Shown here: in pieces, positions 34,225-46,620 of the stretch
How the letters are laid out: the number at the start of each line of letters is the position of its first letter
Position numbering within the stretch: position 1 is the first letter of the stretch
NCBI RefSeq assembly: GCF_000801105.2
Contig: NC_079519.1
Span: 28,557,288 to 28,621,287, forward strand
Reading direction: 5' to 3'
From: Raphanus sativus
Taxonomy: Eukaryota; Streptophyta; Magnoliopsida; Brassicales; Brassicaceae
DNA length: 64,000 nucleotides
The notes under the pieces: generated by a model
Databases searched by the model: none
Seen by the model: only the letters and a program-made list of their open reading frames with translations
What the model was told of the DNA's origin: nothing
Position numbers and translations under genes: made by a program

Positions 34225-35196
34225 ATAGCAAACCTCACGGTAGCAAACCTCACGGTAGCTTTCACTCACAAAACCCGGTAAGGAATGAAGAATCAGTAGA
34301 GACCGGAGTGAACACTAGCGATTAACATTCCATTATAACGTCTGATTGCAGCCACAACATTCCTAGCCAAAAGCCAATCAGATCCTGCAATAAAAGATGC
34401 GAATTTACCTGCCAAAACACTCAAGTAGACATATTGGCACTGGGACGGTCAACTCGCTGCCAGGTCTCCTCCATGCAAATAACCAGCTGACTCGAGCACG
34501 GTTGACGAACGCAGCCCTGGTCTGAATGAGAGAACCCCATCCAGTCTTCTATGCGCTTCTGGACTTCATTCCGCTGGAGACATAATTGTCCCCTTTTCAT
34601 GTTGTTTTTTTTTAAAATCTTTAATGTAATAAATATTTTTAACATGAAAATCAACAATGTTTTATTTTTAAAAATGTAGTTTTTTTAGATAACAGTGAGA
34701 ATCCGACGACCGATGTCAACCGACTGATCCCACGAAATCTGCATCAGTCATATATTCTTACCGTTTAAGACAGCACAGGTGGCCAGCGGAGATTGAACTG
34801 CATGTTTATTCTTCAAACGCCAGTAACCCAAGTCCACCGGTTAAAAAAAGAAAATATAGTTTTTGTGTGCGGAAATACTATGATTAAAAGGTAAGTATGA
34901 TCCTTGCTAAAAAAAAGGGTAAAGTATGATCAACATCTCTACATAAAATTATTGACTAGAGATGAAACACCGGATCGATTCTTACAGGGGTTAAGGGTTT
35001 AATAAAAAGGTTGGGGTTAATATCGATAGTAAAGATTTTACAAGGACAATAACATGCAAAGTTATCTGATCTTACTGTCACGTGTTCACTAACCAATTGC
35101 ACCACGTGTCACACGATAACTTTATGATCAGAGTTACTTTCTTCTGTTCTGTCAAAGACACACAAACCCTCTGTTTCAGTCCGGACAAGAACAAAA
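34225..35196. other. Intergenic, upstream of the MBD gene
   Basis: Stretches of higher GC at 34410-34600 and 34690-34850 look like old transposon sequence, but no domain can be assigned. The last 100 bases are the probable leader of the MBD gene. Confidence 0.35.
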
Positions 35197-37251
35197 ATGC
35201 TCCGCCAGCTTCCGCCAACTATCACGGCGGATGAAACGCCGGAATGGCTTCCCGTCGGTTGGATAGTTCACTCCACGGCTCTAAAACGCGGTCGCCAAAC
35301 TAAAGTAAAAATCTTCTTTACTCTTTTTTAGCTTATGTGTTGGCTCGTCTTCCAATGCAGACATGGATCTTTAATCTCTATAGTGTATGAGTTTCCCTGT
35401 CAGCTATTGAGAAGATTTAACCTCTAAAGAAGAAATATTTGTTTTTTTTTTGGGGGGCTTTGTAATAATGCATGCTGATGGGAAAGTTTACACATTTTTT
35501 GGTTAAAGACTTACACGCATTTGAGAACGGGAAGGAAGCTCGCCACCAAGGATCAAGTTATCGAGTTCATTAGAATGGATGAGATTCGAGAGCACAGAGA
35601 ATCCGCTATCCTGAGAAAGAAAGCACTTGTATGTTACATGATTGATGATTTAACACACTTGGTCCTCTTTATTTTCAAAGTTTCTTTCTTTTGTGTCTTG
35701 TTTATGTTTCTGTCTCTTGTATTTCAGTTAAAAGCCTTACAAGATGAAGAGGAGGCTGTAAGAGAAAGGGCATCACGGCTTCAGAATGATCTGGGGAGTA
35801 TATCTTATTGTAGAAATCCATATTATGAGGTATTATAATCTTTTGTATAATTAGTTTAGATATCCGTTGTCAGAAGTGAAAGATGTTTTCTTCTTGTAGA
35901 TGTATGACAACAACAATATTTCTAGTGGGTTGAATCCCCATTCAGAACAAGAAGTACCACAGTGTCAGACCACTAATGAATCTGAAGCAGCTTCGTTTGA
36001 TAATAAACTAGAGGAAACCGGGAGCGAGTACATTGTAAGTTGTTGTTGTAGTTCCCTATTACAAGTTTTGCTTAGAATCTTGTAGTAGCTGATAGATGCT
36101 CTACTTTTATAATCCTATGGTTGACAACTACAAGACGTATGATTATAACACGGAGGAAGAAGATTGGTCAGAGAATGAGGGCAAAGGTTCCCAAGAGAAT
36201 GTGGAGACTTTCTCTAACGTTACCTCTACTCCTGTAAGTGACTTTTGTCTTTACAGTATGTTTCTTCTTCTTCTCTAACAAATGTAAGGATGGGAGTTCT
36301 GTTTACTTGTAGCTACGGTTACAACCAGAAAGGATGACGAAACTGGATTCTAGAGCAATAAATCAATGTCTTCTTGAAGGTAAAAGAGAAATAATTAATA
36401 ATTACTGAAAAGTTTGTTGGTTTAGTGAATGAAGAAGAACCGTCTGTTTCTCTATTTAACCAGATGAAGAAAACATTCAAGAAGTTGAGACCTCAAAAGC
36501 AAAAGAAGATGGTTTGAAAGAGTCTTTTGGAGAAGAAAACTTGCAGGTTGTTGATAAGGCGAGGGAGATCCCGGGTTTGTCTGGATCATTTACTATTGAA
36601 ATCAACCTCAACTGTGAACCTCCTTTAGGTGATAGTTTGGTAGAGAAAGACTGGAATCAAATTGGGAACCAAGAGAGTGACTTGTCTCAGGAACCAGGGA
36701 ATAAGAGCGAAGAGACTCTAAACACTCAAGCTACTACGCAGGAAGAAACTGCTACGGAGTTGAGAGGACCAGATGATGTCATCAACACCATTAAGCTTGG
36801 TTTAAACCCCTCTCCTGTTACCCCACAGGAAAAGAACATCAGTGGCTCTAAAAAGCGGAAGAAGAGCGCAGAACCATGTTCATCTAAGAAGAAAGACAAA
36901 AGGACACCAAGGAAACCGCAGGGAGGGAAGGGAAGTTCGAGCGAGAAAACACCTGTTGAATGGCCTGAACCGTGCCCAAACTTCCCATTTGAGCCTCTCA
37001 CAATTTCACAGGATGATGACTCAGTAATCCGCAGGTACCTTGAGCAATACTATACAGCTGCAGGGAGCGCTGATGGTAACGTACATTTACCTGATTTCGG
37101 ATTGCCTAGCTTCTCCAACATCATCAAAGTCTCACAGAATGAAGAACCTGAATCCAAGAAATCTCTTGATCCTCCATGTGTAGCAAGTTCAAGCTTACCT
37201 CGTTGCGTGTCCATGGTTGTTACTATGCAACAGACAGTTGCAGGGAACTAA
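35197..37251 (+). CDS. Methyl-CpG-binding-domain (MBD) family protein
   Basis: Seven exons (35197-35304, 35509-35628, 35728-35829, 35900-36034, 36096-36233, 36313-36379, 36464-37251) join in frame to 485 aa. Residues about 14-65 form an MBD: ETPEWLPVGWIVHSTALKRG (the usual LPxGW core), then RQTKTYTHLRTGRKLATKDQVIEFI. A charged helix follows (LKALQDEEEAVRERASRLQ), then a long acidic linker, a basic KKRKKS...KKKDKRTPRKPQGGKG patch, and a conserved C-terminal segment (WPEPCPNFPFEPLTI, VIRRYLEQYY). Plant MBD proteins bind DNA at methylated or unmethylated CpG and recruit chromatin factors. Closeness to Arabidopsis MBD13 is a guess from memory. Exon 5's start is the least certain junction. No lesion is seen. 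Confidence 0.82.
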
Positions 37252-37555
37252 AGACACTTCAAACAAGCTCTTTAATCTAAGCTGCATAAAGACCTTTAGT
37301 ACTAGTATATGGATGTAGCTAACAACCGTGTAACTTATGATCATAAATTAGTATTTGTAAAATATTTATTTGTTGTCATAACCAGACACTTAAACAAGAC
37401 AAAAAGAATCAAAAATCTCTGGAGCTTTTAATCATTAAATCCAAACAGAACACAAGAATAATAATAATAAACATAACAAGACAAAGGAACAGTTTATTGT
37501 CAAGACTCAAAATGAAACAGTAAACACACACATTTGGTGTTTTTGATCTCTTTAA

Positions 37556-38635
37556 TTAGTAAGAAGCTTCAGAGTTTTTCCAGCCTCCATAAGACTCCTC
37601 TTCAAACCCCCTGCTTCGGTTTTCCTACCAAACAAACAAACACATTGTTCTCCAGAGTCTCAAACTTAACAAAACCTAATCAAGAAGGATGCTTGTTTTA
37701 GTGTTTAATTTATACCGAAGGTTTGAAGGATAATGCGATCCAGATCTCGCCTTTGAACTCTCCATCTTTCACCACATTGTATGCACTTGGTGGGATCTCT
37801 CCTTCCAAGAAAACCGGCTCCAATGGAAGGCTACATCGTTTTCAAAAACACATCTCCTTAACTTAGGTTCTAAAACCAAAAAAAAAAAAGAAGTTATGGT
37901 TATTGTTGTGTAAAAGATCTTACGTTGCTTCACCAACATGATCATCCTCTGTGCCAACATCTTTGTCAAAGATTTTGGCTTTTAGCTCTGTTGTTCCTTC
38001 AGAGACATTGAAGATAAATGTCTCGTTCCATTCTGGAGTCGTGCCTTGTCCTGCAAACAAAAGTTCATGATTTTTTTTTCTTCAGAAGTCTTGGAAACAC
38101 AAAAGGATCTTTGATTGACAGAGCTTATACCTGATGCGACATTGCTCTTCTGATCTTGAGTCCGACAAGTGAATTGCACATAAGGATCCATGCTGTCTGT
38201 TTATAAAGGCATCACGAATAAGTCAACGTATATAATATGCAACCGATCTAACATCTTTTTTTTTTGGTCAAATCAACCGATCTAAACATCTTTGATCTGA
38301 TTCTTGAGAAGAAATAAATCCATATTTACATGTCCATAACCACCAACTAGAGATCACAAGAATACAATGACTAGCAGAAGATCAAGAATGTTAATCTGTG
38401 ATCAAATTTGCATAATACGGATTCATATCAAGATTTTAGATCTTCCACACGTGCATATATACAAATTCGCAGATTTAACACGTTTCATTCAGACAAGACC
38501 CATCAACAAAATTCACACTAGAGACAGGGTTGTAAGGATTCAGACACTAATATCAGATCAGATCTTACTCAGAAAATCTGTGTCCTCAAGTCCTTTGGCG
38601 CTGACAAGAACAACTTCAAGAGTTCCATGAGGCAT
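37556..38635 (-). CDS. Small C2-domain (calcium-dependent lipid-binding) protein
   Basis: Five exons on the minus strand (38635-38569, 38196-38131, 38050-37924, 37830-37716, 37624-37556) join in frame to 147 aa, the length of the Arabidopsis protein I recall as At1g63220. It is a stand-alone C2 domain: GTLEVVLVSAKGLEDTDFL, then the loop NSMDPYVQFTCRTQ, PEWNETFIFNV, and the second acidic loop FDKDVGTEDDHVGEA. The aspartates in the two loops (MDPYV, FDKD, EDD) are the expected calcium ligands. Such proteins dock on membranes in response to calcium, and rice relatives are elicitor-responsive. It is convergent with the MBD gene, with about 300 bp between the ends. No lesion is seen. Confidence 0.92.
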
Positions 38636-39023
38636 CTTTCTTCTCTCTTCTTGTCTGTTTTTCTTTTTTGTTTAATTGTCAGAGAAAATATGAAAGGTTG
38701 AGATCCCAATAAAGAGATGTTATGCTTTTGTCTGATTGGTTGGACTTTTAAGAAAGAAATCAAATACTATGTACTTTTCATTTCCAGATTTAGCTGTCGT
38801 GAAACAATGTGCCAGCTGTTTTTTCCTTTTATTTTCCTTTATATTAGAGTAATTAACAATACTTTCTGTTTGTTAAAATAGTTATAAATCTTGGTCAAAC
38901 TTATACAGATATTTTCCAAAAATTAAAAACATAAATGACATTGTATTATTACAAGTGTCACTTTAGTTTTTTTCATTTTGTTTAAAAATAAGTATCGTTT
39001 TACGATTCTAATGTAATTTTGTA
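38636..39023. other. Upstream region of the C2 gene
   Basis: This is AT-rich DNA with no gene or clear motif, and it would include the C2 promoter on the minus strand. Confidence 0.35.
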
Positions 39024-39290
39024 CTCCCTCTGTTTTTAAAGATGTATGTTTTAGGAATTTTTTTTGTTTCAAAAAGATGTATTTTTCATATTTTCAATGT
39101 AATTTTTGTCAACTAATTATGAATAATTGTGAATCTCAAAAACATTAATTGCATTTCTTGAAATTTTATTGGTTTAGAAATATAGGAAATATAAAATAAC
39201 AAAAAACTATGCACTAATAAGTAAATTTTAATATGTTTTATTAAAAAGTGTGAAAATCTCAAAACATGTATTATTTAAAAACAGAGGGAG
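39024..39290. mobile_element. Stowaway-like MITE 1
   Basis: The terminal inverted repeat is CTCCCTCTGTTTTTAAA at the left and its exact complement at the right, with flanking TA duplications (39022-39023, 39291-39292). It is 267 bp and non-coding. The TA target and CTCCCTC start are the signature of Tc1/mariner-derived Stowaway elements. Confidence 0.92.
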
Positions 39291-39720
39291 TATATTAAAT
39301 ATAACTTTTACCTTTTTGAATAACCAATAGATTTTTATTTAAATCATGATTAGTTATTTTATTATTCATTAAATAAAAATATATTAATCAATTATATAAA
39401 TTTTAGTCTCTGTGAAAAGTGTCAAAATGACATTTATTTAGAAGCGGAGAGAATACAGTATTACAAATTCAAGTGAGGAGAGCACATCCCAAGGGTTGAA
39501 ATACTTTTAAAATATTTTAACTACAAAACTACAATTTCCTTACGGGATAAAATATGAATAGTTGCTGTCGTTAAAAAAAATATGAATTGTTGCATTTGTA
39601 TTATTTGATAATATGATGGAGTGAGTTTTCAATAATCCAACATATTTTAATTAGTGATATTAATTTAAGACAGTTTTCGAAATTTGACATCTAAGAAAAC
39701 CTTAATAGGGTGTTTTAGTA

Positions 39721-39967
39721 CTCCCTCCGTTTTTTAAAGATCCATATTCTAGGAAAAAAATTTGTTTTAAAAAGATACATTTTTTACTTTTTCAATGTAT
39801 TATTTAATGAAAATCTGTTAACTTCAAAAAAATTAATTGTGTTTATTGGATTTTTATTGGTTAAAAGTTATGGAAAATTGTTATTCACAAAAATTAATGC
39901 ATTTTTAATGTGATTTTTTAATATATGTGAAAAATCTAGAATATGTATCTTTCAAAAAGAGAGAGAG
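39721..39967. mobile_element. Stowaway-like MITE 2
   Basis: The left end is CTCCCTCCGTTTTTTAAAGA with TA before it. The right end (TTTCAAAAAGAGAGAGAG|TA) is a diverged complement. Internal sequence is related to the MITE 700 bp to the left, so this is an older copy of the same family. Confidence 0.82.
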
Positions 39968-40548
39968 TATATTTTATTATGTTTTTGTTTTACCAACACT
40001 TAGTTGATCTTCCGGCATATATGCATGTCTAAGGAAAGGACAAGGGTTCGAGATACGTTGGGAGCACGAAATATTCCTCCGAAGGAGGGAAAACAGTCAC
40101 ATCCTGGGGGATTTCGGCCCGGATAAAGTCTTGATAGTGCTCAACCTTTTAGTTATAAAAAATATATTTAATTAATTTTTTCAAAAAAAATTATATGTTT
40201 AAGAAGAATTTAACATAAAATTTTATCATAATAATTTCAAATAAAATTCTTGATATTTTAAATATTTAATTAGAATTAAGATTTAACATATTTAACTAGT
40301 GGTGTGTATTAATATCTTTTTACTTTATTTTTGAGAGACCATAGTCTGGTACTACTAATTTTTTTTTCAAAAACAATCAATATGATATTTATTATATTTT
40401 TAATTACTTGCTTTCATTTCTATGTGTACAATCTTGGTAACATTTAACGTTAACTTTAACTGATTATTGACCAAAATTGAATAAAACAAAATTTACAAGG
40501 GTTTCAGTATAATTGTAGAAGATGTATAAAAGAAAGAGTTGGTGTTTA

Positions 40549-41177
40549 GGTGCTGACTGGTTTTCCTGCTACCACTCGCAAACGCAACTTTTGCGATTCA
40601 TAGCGGTTGTTGGCGTTTCGAAACAATCACAGAAAACGCTACAAATCGCTTCAAACCGCTTCAAACTGCTCCGAACCTCTTAAAATCAAAAGCTGATTCC
40701 AGCTAGCGTTTGCGGTTGCGGGCGGTTGCGGGAGGGTACATTTTTTTTCTTTAAAAACAGAATAAATAAAAATAATACTAAAAATATCCAATAAAAATTT
40801 TCAATTGAAATAACAGAAATTGTAAAATGTATTCATATTATATTTCAATTTATATTATAAAAATTCAGAACTAAAATATTTTCTATGCATTTTTAAAATT
40901 GAATAATATGATTTTATAAATATAAATTTTATATTTATCATATTATATGATTTTTTAATATTTTTATAATTACATAAAATGTAAATATTGTTAAATTATT
41001 ATTTAACAGATGTTGTGTTTGGTAATTTACCAGTCATAAGAGTCCCGCAAACGCAATAATTTCTAACAGTTGTACCAGTCGTATAAATCTCTAGAAAACG
41101 TTTAAAACTGCAACCACCCGCACCCGCAAACTCCCGCAACCGCAACCGCAACCGCTGCGGTTACACCAGTCAGGCCC
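40549..41177. mobile_element. Harbinger-like MITE with GC-rich subterminal regions
   Basis: It starts GGTGCTGACTGG and ends with the complement of GGGCCTGACTGG, and is flanked by TTA on both sides (40546-40548, 41178-41180). Both ends carry dense GCAAACGC/GCGGTTGCGG words in inverted arrangement around an AT-rich 300-bp core. It has no coding capacity. Confidence 0.72.
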
Positions 41178-41420
41178 TTAGTCTAGTTCGTATTCTAGGT
41201 TTTGTAAACAACTATGTCATTAGGTGAGAATCTGAGATTATATTCTACATGCACGCATACATGTAATTTTATTTTTATTTTCAAAAAGAATTTTGACCAT
41301 GCATGATTATATTTTCTGCGATCAGCGATGGCAGAGCCTGGCGGGCCAGGTACGTATTCAACTCTGAACGTAAGGATCCAAAGAGTAACCGAAGTCCTTA
41401 CCTACCATTTTCTCCTGTCT

Positions 41421-42639
41421 CCGATACGAGCCTGGTTCTGAGCCCGTGGATAAGTGTGATTATCTTCCATGCATAAGACGACGTGAGGATGAAAGACCTT
41501 TCCTCACGCCAGAGGAAGAGAAACGCCTCTTTGAAGAACAAGTCGAGAATAGCCAGGTTGGCTTTTGATTTTCATCTAATTAAGAACCTTTGTCTAAGGG
41601 AATCTATAATCTTGTGATTTTGTAATTAGGGTTTTGACATCAACTTTGAGGAGTTCCGCTGCGTTTTCAATTCAGGGGCGAAGCTACGTTGGTGTGTATG
41701 GGTGCACGTGCACCCTTAATTATTTAGGAATTTAACTTTTCCAATGTACATATGAGTTGCAATTGGTTCATTTGGCTAACAGTGCACCCACAATTTACGT
41801 ACCAGTTGATTTCGATGAAAACTACTATTTCAAGGATACAGACACCACCAGAGGAGTAATAGAGAGGCTCTCTCGGGAATCACTTGACCGATACAATAAC
41901 AAGATGGTCTGAATATGTTAAAACATATCGGCAGCAGTACCGGTCTGAATATGTTTTTATCTTCTGCTTCTTCTCTTAAATTTTTTATTTCGATGAATGT
42001 TTTGTTTTAAACACTTATGTTTCACAGGCTAAATGTTTTGAATTTGTCGAGGTTATCAAAGCCAATACTCACCCGACCGGTACTGCTGCCGATATGTTTT
42101 ACATTACCTTTAGAGCTAAGGAGCCTTCAGATGATCACCCAAAAGACTTCCAAGCTATGGTCTGCTATTTCTGTTATACCTCAAACAAGTACCACTCCTG
42201 CCAGCTAAAACCTGAGAAGAAAGGTACTCTTAATTCAGCTTTTGGATCTAGATCAACCATTAAGTCTGCAGCAATGTCATAAATGGGTTGCGTTTTGCAT
42301 CATTCTTTTCTACTTGTTATGATACTGTGCTCTACTTATTTGGATTGTTTTGGCAGTTCACTCCATTGAACCGGCTGAAAAAGAAGATGCCAAGAAAATC
42401 AGGTACATGAAATATCTATCTACAAAAAAGTGTTCTTTACTTTGTTGTGTGGTTCTGTCTAGATGTGTCTTTCTTTACTTAGTTTTACATGGTTCTTGCT
42501 CTATCTATATAAATAAAAATGTGGTTTTCATCACTTTGATGAATGTTGGTTGTCTTTAATTGATATTATCAGGCTGGCAGAGCAGCTATCTGTACTAGTT
42601 TTACCGTTTGCGTTGTTCGTTTATTGTGTTCAAAGTTAA
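41421..42639 (+). pseudogene. UPF0725/DUF626 (cystatin-like) family gene, disrupted
   Basis: Coding blocks resemble the Brassicaceae UPF0725 family: about 41421-41556 (CDYLPCIRRREDERPFLTPE), 41640-41906 (GFDINFEEFRCVFN, then VPVDFDENYYFKDTDTTRGV), 42028-42223 (KCFEFVEVIKANTHPTGTAA, MFYITFRAKEP), 42357-42402 (VHSIEPAEKEDAKKIR) and possibly 42573-42639. The second block is interrupted at about 41673-41794 by roughly 115 bp holding stop codons and the palindrome GGGTGCACGTGCACCC; CAATT stands on both sides. The first block also has no convincing ATG in frame. This makes a functional product unlikely. Function of the family is unknown, although one member is needed for embryo development. Confidence 0.72.
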
Positions 42640-43320
42640 ATTTCTGTTCTGTTTCTTTGCTGTTCGTTTGGTGTTTTCGAAGTGTCCCCAAGTTCTGTTT
42701 TTTTTTGTTATTCAAACATTAGCTAGTTTTGATTCTGGTTTTTTACTAGCATTATAAAAAGAAGGCTTTGAACTAGTGACTAGTAACAATATGATTACCT
42801 TTTCTCTCTTCACCTAACTATTTTGTTTCCTCACCAACTTTCACTAGTTCACTCTGTTTTCACCCGGTTAAATTTCCTTTATCTATTCACCTCCTCTCTA
42901 TAAAAGGGAGATTTCACTGACTTCTAAGCATAGACGTTGGGTTCGAATCCATTCCTCTCGAGATCCAGGTACTTCAGGTCTTAGACGTTTGAACCTAACT
43001 AGGTATTTAGAAATTTTTGGTTTATGTGTGGATTGGTTTCTTTCGGACTTGGGTCAAGGTTAGTCTATAGTTATACATATAAAATACAGTAATTTTTTGT
43101 ACTTAGTAGGTTAAAGAATTTAGGATCCAAAAAGACCTGAAATACCAGAACTTTGTCAAGATTTATCTGAAATCCATTATACTTATCTAAAATTTTGTAA
43201 ATAACTAAAATAAACTATAAATAACTATAATTAAACATTTTAAAACTCTAAATTTGATGATTAAAATTTCATATTACTTAAATACCATTAAAAATAATAA
43301 AGATTACTAATAAAAAGACA
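42640..43320. other. Intergenic, no gene seen
   Basis: A tRNA T-loop-like string (GGGTTCGAATCC) at about 42948-42960 occurs without a recognisable D-arm and is not called as a tRNA. The rest is AT-rich. Confidence 0.4.
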
Positions 43321-43939
43321 TCTATCTTATTAAAACAGAAACATTATGTTGGACCTAACATATATTTTGTAAGTTTTTAAATTAAATACACCTTTATACT
43401 TTATAGTTAAACCTACATTAAATCACTAATGTTAATTTCTTTATACTACTATCCATGTTTCCAAACAATATACTTATTTTTTTATACTATTATCAATGTT
43501 TCCAAACAATATATTTTTATACTACTATCAATGTTTCCAAACAATACAATAATTAATCTTAGTTATTTTATATCTATCATTTTCTCTTTAAAATTTTGTA
43601 GAAATGTCATAATTTCATAAATTGCAAAATAATGAACTTTAAAATTTGGATTATAAGATTACATATCGGTCATCCATCAGTCATCCATCAGTTCAATCGG
43701 TTAGTCTCGAGGTTTAGTGATTTTTTTAATATGAATATTTTAAAAACCAAAATTGAATTGTCAGATCTCTGGATTAACAGATATAATCACAATCGGGTTG
43801 AATTTAAAAACATTGATTTAAATGCAAAAATATTTTAAATACACACTCTTTAAAAATTACCAAAATATTTGTTAAGTTATTAGTGAAATTTTTTTATCGT
43901 AAAATATTCTGCGCTTCTAAAGCGCGGGTCAAAATCTAG
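43321..43939 (+). mobile_element. Non-autonomous Helitron (619 bp)
   Basis: It starts A|TCTATCTTATTAAAACAGAA and ends with a hairpin (TGCGCTTCTAAAGCGCG region) followed by GGTCAAAATCTAG|T. Sequence and internal repeats match the Helitron at 26251-26920 throughout, apart from small indels, so both derive from a recent common ancestor. It is non-coding. Confidence 0.9.
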
Positions 43940-44718
43940 TTTCAATTAAATCATAAACTAAAATATAGAAAACCAAGTGGACAGACTGCCGCATGTGTGG
44001 ACGTAAATATGATTTATATATTACATATATAACTATTATTATAAGTAGATCGTGACTCTCTCTCACACTCACTCTGTCTCTCTTTGTATCTCTTTCTATG
44101 TCACTCATTGAGGTTTTGTATCTCTCTCACTCTGTATTTCTTTGTATCTCACTCACTTCTATAACTATTTTGCCAGTTTATGGCTACAAGAAACGACATT
44201 TGGATAAAGCATCCACATAAATTATTTTTGATCTTCCAGAGTTATACTGAGTCTAGCAACTTTCCTTTCCATCCCATGGCAATCATTTCCAACCAAGTTG
44301 CTAAAGTTCAAATTTAGTTTATAGTGGATTTTGAAACTTCATATAAAATTAAGATGCACCTAATTCTCCTGATAATTTTTACATAAGTATTCACTTGAAT
44401 ATTTGTGCATGTACATATAAAGAATCTTATTTCATGGATATAATCTTATTTTATAATGTATGTACTTCAAGAAATAAATATTAAAAATGGTCAACTTGTA
44501 CATATTTACTTTATTTGGTTTAAAAGATAAGAATTAATAGATTTTTAACCATACTCGGAATTCGGTAGGGAATGTACGTACGTTTGAAGTGTACATGCTT
44601 TGAAGTGTAGATAAATAGACGTTTAAATCAAGTTTTGACAAACACACACACACACACAAACTCAACTTGAATTTTCTAAAGTTGTGTCGCAAGAGCTAAA
44701 ACTTTTGCTTTAACAAAA
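43940..44718. other. Upstream region of the pectinesterase gene
   Basis: Stretches of CTCTCTCACTCACTCTGTCTC near 44056-44150 are Y-patch-like. A TATA-like ATAAATAG at 44611-44618, about 105 bp before the ATG, may be the core promoter. An (AC)n tract occurs at 44640-44657. Confidence 0.45.
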
Positions 44719-46452
44719 ATGAAATTTCTTATTTGTCTTTTGGCTCTATCATTTTTGAATTTGATGGCTAATTCATCACGTGTCTCTCCTCATGGTTTAG
44801 AACACAAGCAACCAAAAGATTTCAACATTGATATTATAAAGACTGTGGTGGTTGGTCAAAGTGGTGAAACTGACTTCAAAACCGTCCAAGCAGCCATTGA
44901 CTCCATTCCTTCTGGTAACAATAACTGGATTAAGATCCATCTTAAAAACGGAATCTACGTGTAAGCTCTCATCTTCGCTCTTTCTTCCTTTATCACATGT
45001 AGTTTAGTTATGAGATGCATTACACAAGAAACAAAAGAACCAAGCAATTACTTTCTTTCTTTATTATACTTTAGTTTACCAGTGTACATGTGTTGATGCA
45101 GCGAAAAAATAGTGATTCCGATCCAGAAACAAAAGATAATAATTCAGGGAAACAACCCATCAGAAGTGATAGTTCAATATAATGATGCAGGACAAGCCGA
45201 TTCGAGTGGTCCGATCGTCGTTAACGCCGAGTACTTCGTTGCGATCAATGTTACATTCAAGGTCAGGATTTATATATATAGTTGGTATCAAAATCCATGT
45301 TTTAGGATACTGACTAATTCAAGCTCTGTTAATTATTTTCGTTCATAAGCTCTCTTCAACTAGATTTGTATGTCTAAAGCCCGTGAATAACTTTTGCAGC
45401 AGTGATTTGTTTTCCTCCAAATTGACGGATGGTGTACTTTTAAGCTCGTTTCATTTTATGGAGATTATTTGGATTAATTTTCATACGTGTGGATATCATA
45501 TGAAATAATTCTTATATATATAATATTGTGAAACTGGCATATTTTTGCGCAGAATTCTTATAACAGTAGAACATCACTAGTACCGCATAAAGAGATAAAA
45601 GTAGCTCCATCAATTGTACTAATGGCGGATAAGGCGTGGTTCTATGGCTGCAGCTTCATCAGTGTCCAAGACACACTGGCTGACTTTGTCGGCCGTCACT
45701 ACTTCAAGAACTGTTACATCGAAGGAGCCATTGATTTTATATGGGGAGGAGGCCAATCTATATACGAAGTAATTTCATATATGTTTATCTTTCATAAATT
45801 TTGGTTGCGTATAGAGATGTTTTGAATACTTTCTTACAGAAAATTAGACCCTATCGGCCCACAATAGTCAAATGAATTAATATATGAAAACGTATTTGTT
45901 TGTCGATGCAGAAGTGCGTGATATACGTTAAAGGAGTGACAAAAGATGAATCGGTGAAAAGCGGAGCATTGATGGCGGGATTCATAACCGCGCAAGGGAG
46001 GCAAAGCGAGCAAGACACAAGTGGATTTGTGTTCAAATACTGCACGATTAAAGGAGATGGTAAGGCGTACTTGGGAAGAGCTTACCGAGACTACTCTAGA
46101 GTTGTCTTTTATGCAACCAGCATGTCTAATGTTATTGTTCCTCAAGGATGGGACGCTTGGCATTATAAAGGCAAAGAGTACGTATGCCTTCTTCTCTTTT
46201 ACTATGTATATAATGTGCTTCGGTTACATACTTGGCAAACGTATAATGATAATAATTACAACAAATAAAATCAGGGATAAAATTACATTTGCGGAGGTAA
46301 ACTGCACGGGAGAAGGAGCGAATAAGCAAGGAAGAGTTGAATGGGACAAGAATCTTTCTGATAGAGATATTGCTCCTCTTGTAAAAACTAAAACTTTCAT
46401 TTCTGGAGATGGTTGGATGACTACTCTTCCTTCTTCTCTATCCTCTTTGTAG
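44719..46452 (+). CDS. Pectinesterase (pectin methylesterase), type without PRO domain
   Basis: Five exons (44719-44960, 45102-45261, 45553-45768, 45912-46177, 46275-46452) join in frame to 353 aa. A signal peptide (MKFLICLLALSFLNLMANSS) is followed directly by the catalytic beta-helix, so this is a group-II-type PME without an inhibitor-like PRO region. Landmarks are DFKTVQAAIDSIP, the catalytic QDTLADFVG and IEGAIDFIWGGGQ segments (Gln and both Asp present), YLGRAYRDYSRVVF (catalytic Arg) and WDAWHY. The enzyme removes methyl esters from homogalacturonan in the cell wall, releasing methanol and stiffening or loosening the wall. An intron lies at each usual position. No lesion is seen. Many PMEs of this type are floral or pollen-specific; expression cannot be judged from sequence. 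Confidence 0.93.
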
Positions 46453-46511
46453 TATGAAGGTGAATGCGAATCCAAAAGAATCGTGTGATCAATGAATAAT
46501 TACAACTATCA

Positions 46512-46620
<109 letters not shown>

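Noticed and set aside
34421..34657. Minus-strand open frame of about 78 codons in a higher-GC patch
   Set aside because: No domain is recognisable. It may be old retroelement sequence, but there is not enough to call.
42920..42985. tRNA-like GGGTTCGAATCC with CTGACTTCTAAG before it
   Set aside because: A T-loop and an anticodon-arm-like string are present, but the D-arm and a pairing acceptor stem are missing. It is at most a SINE or tRNA relic.
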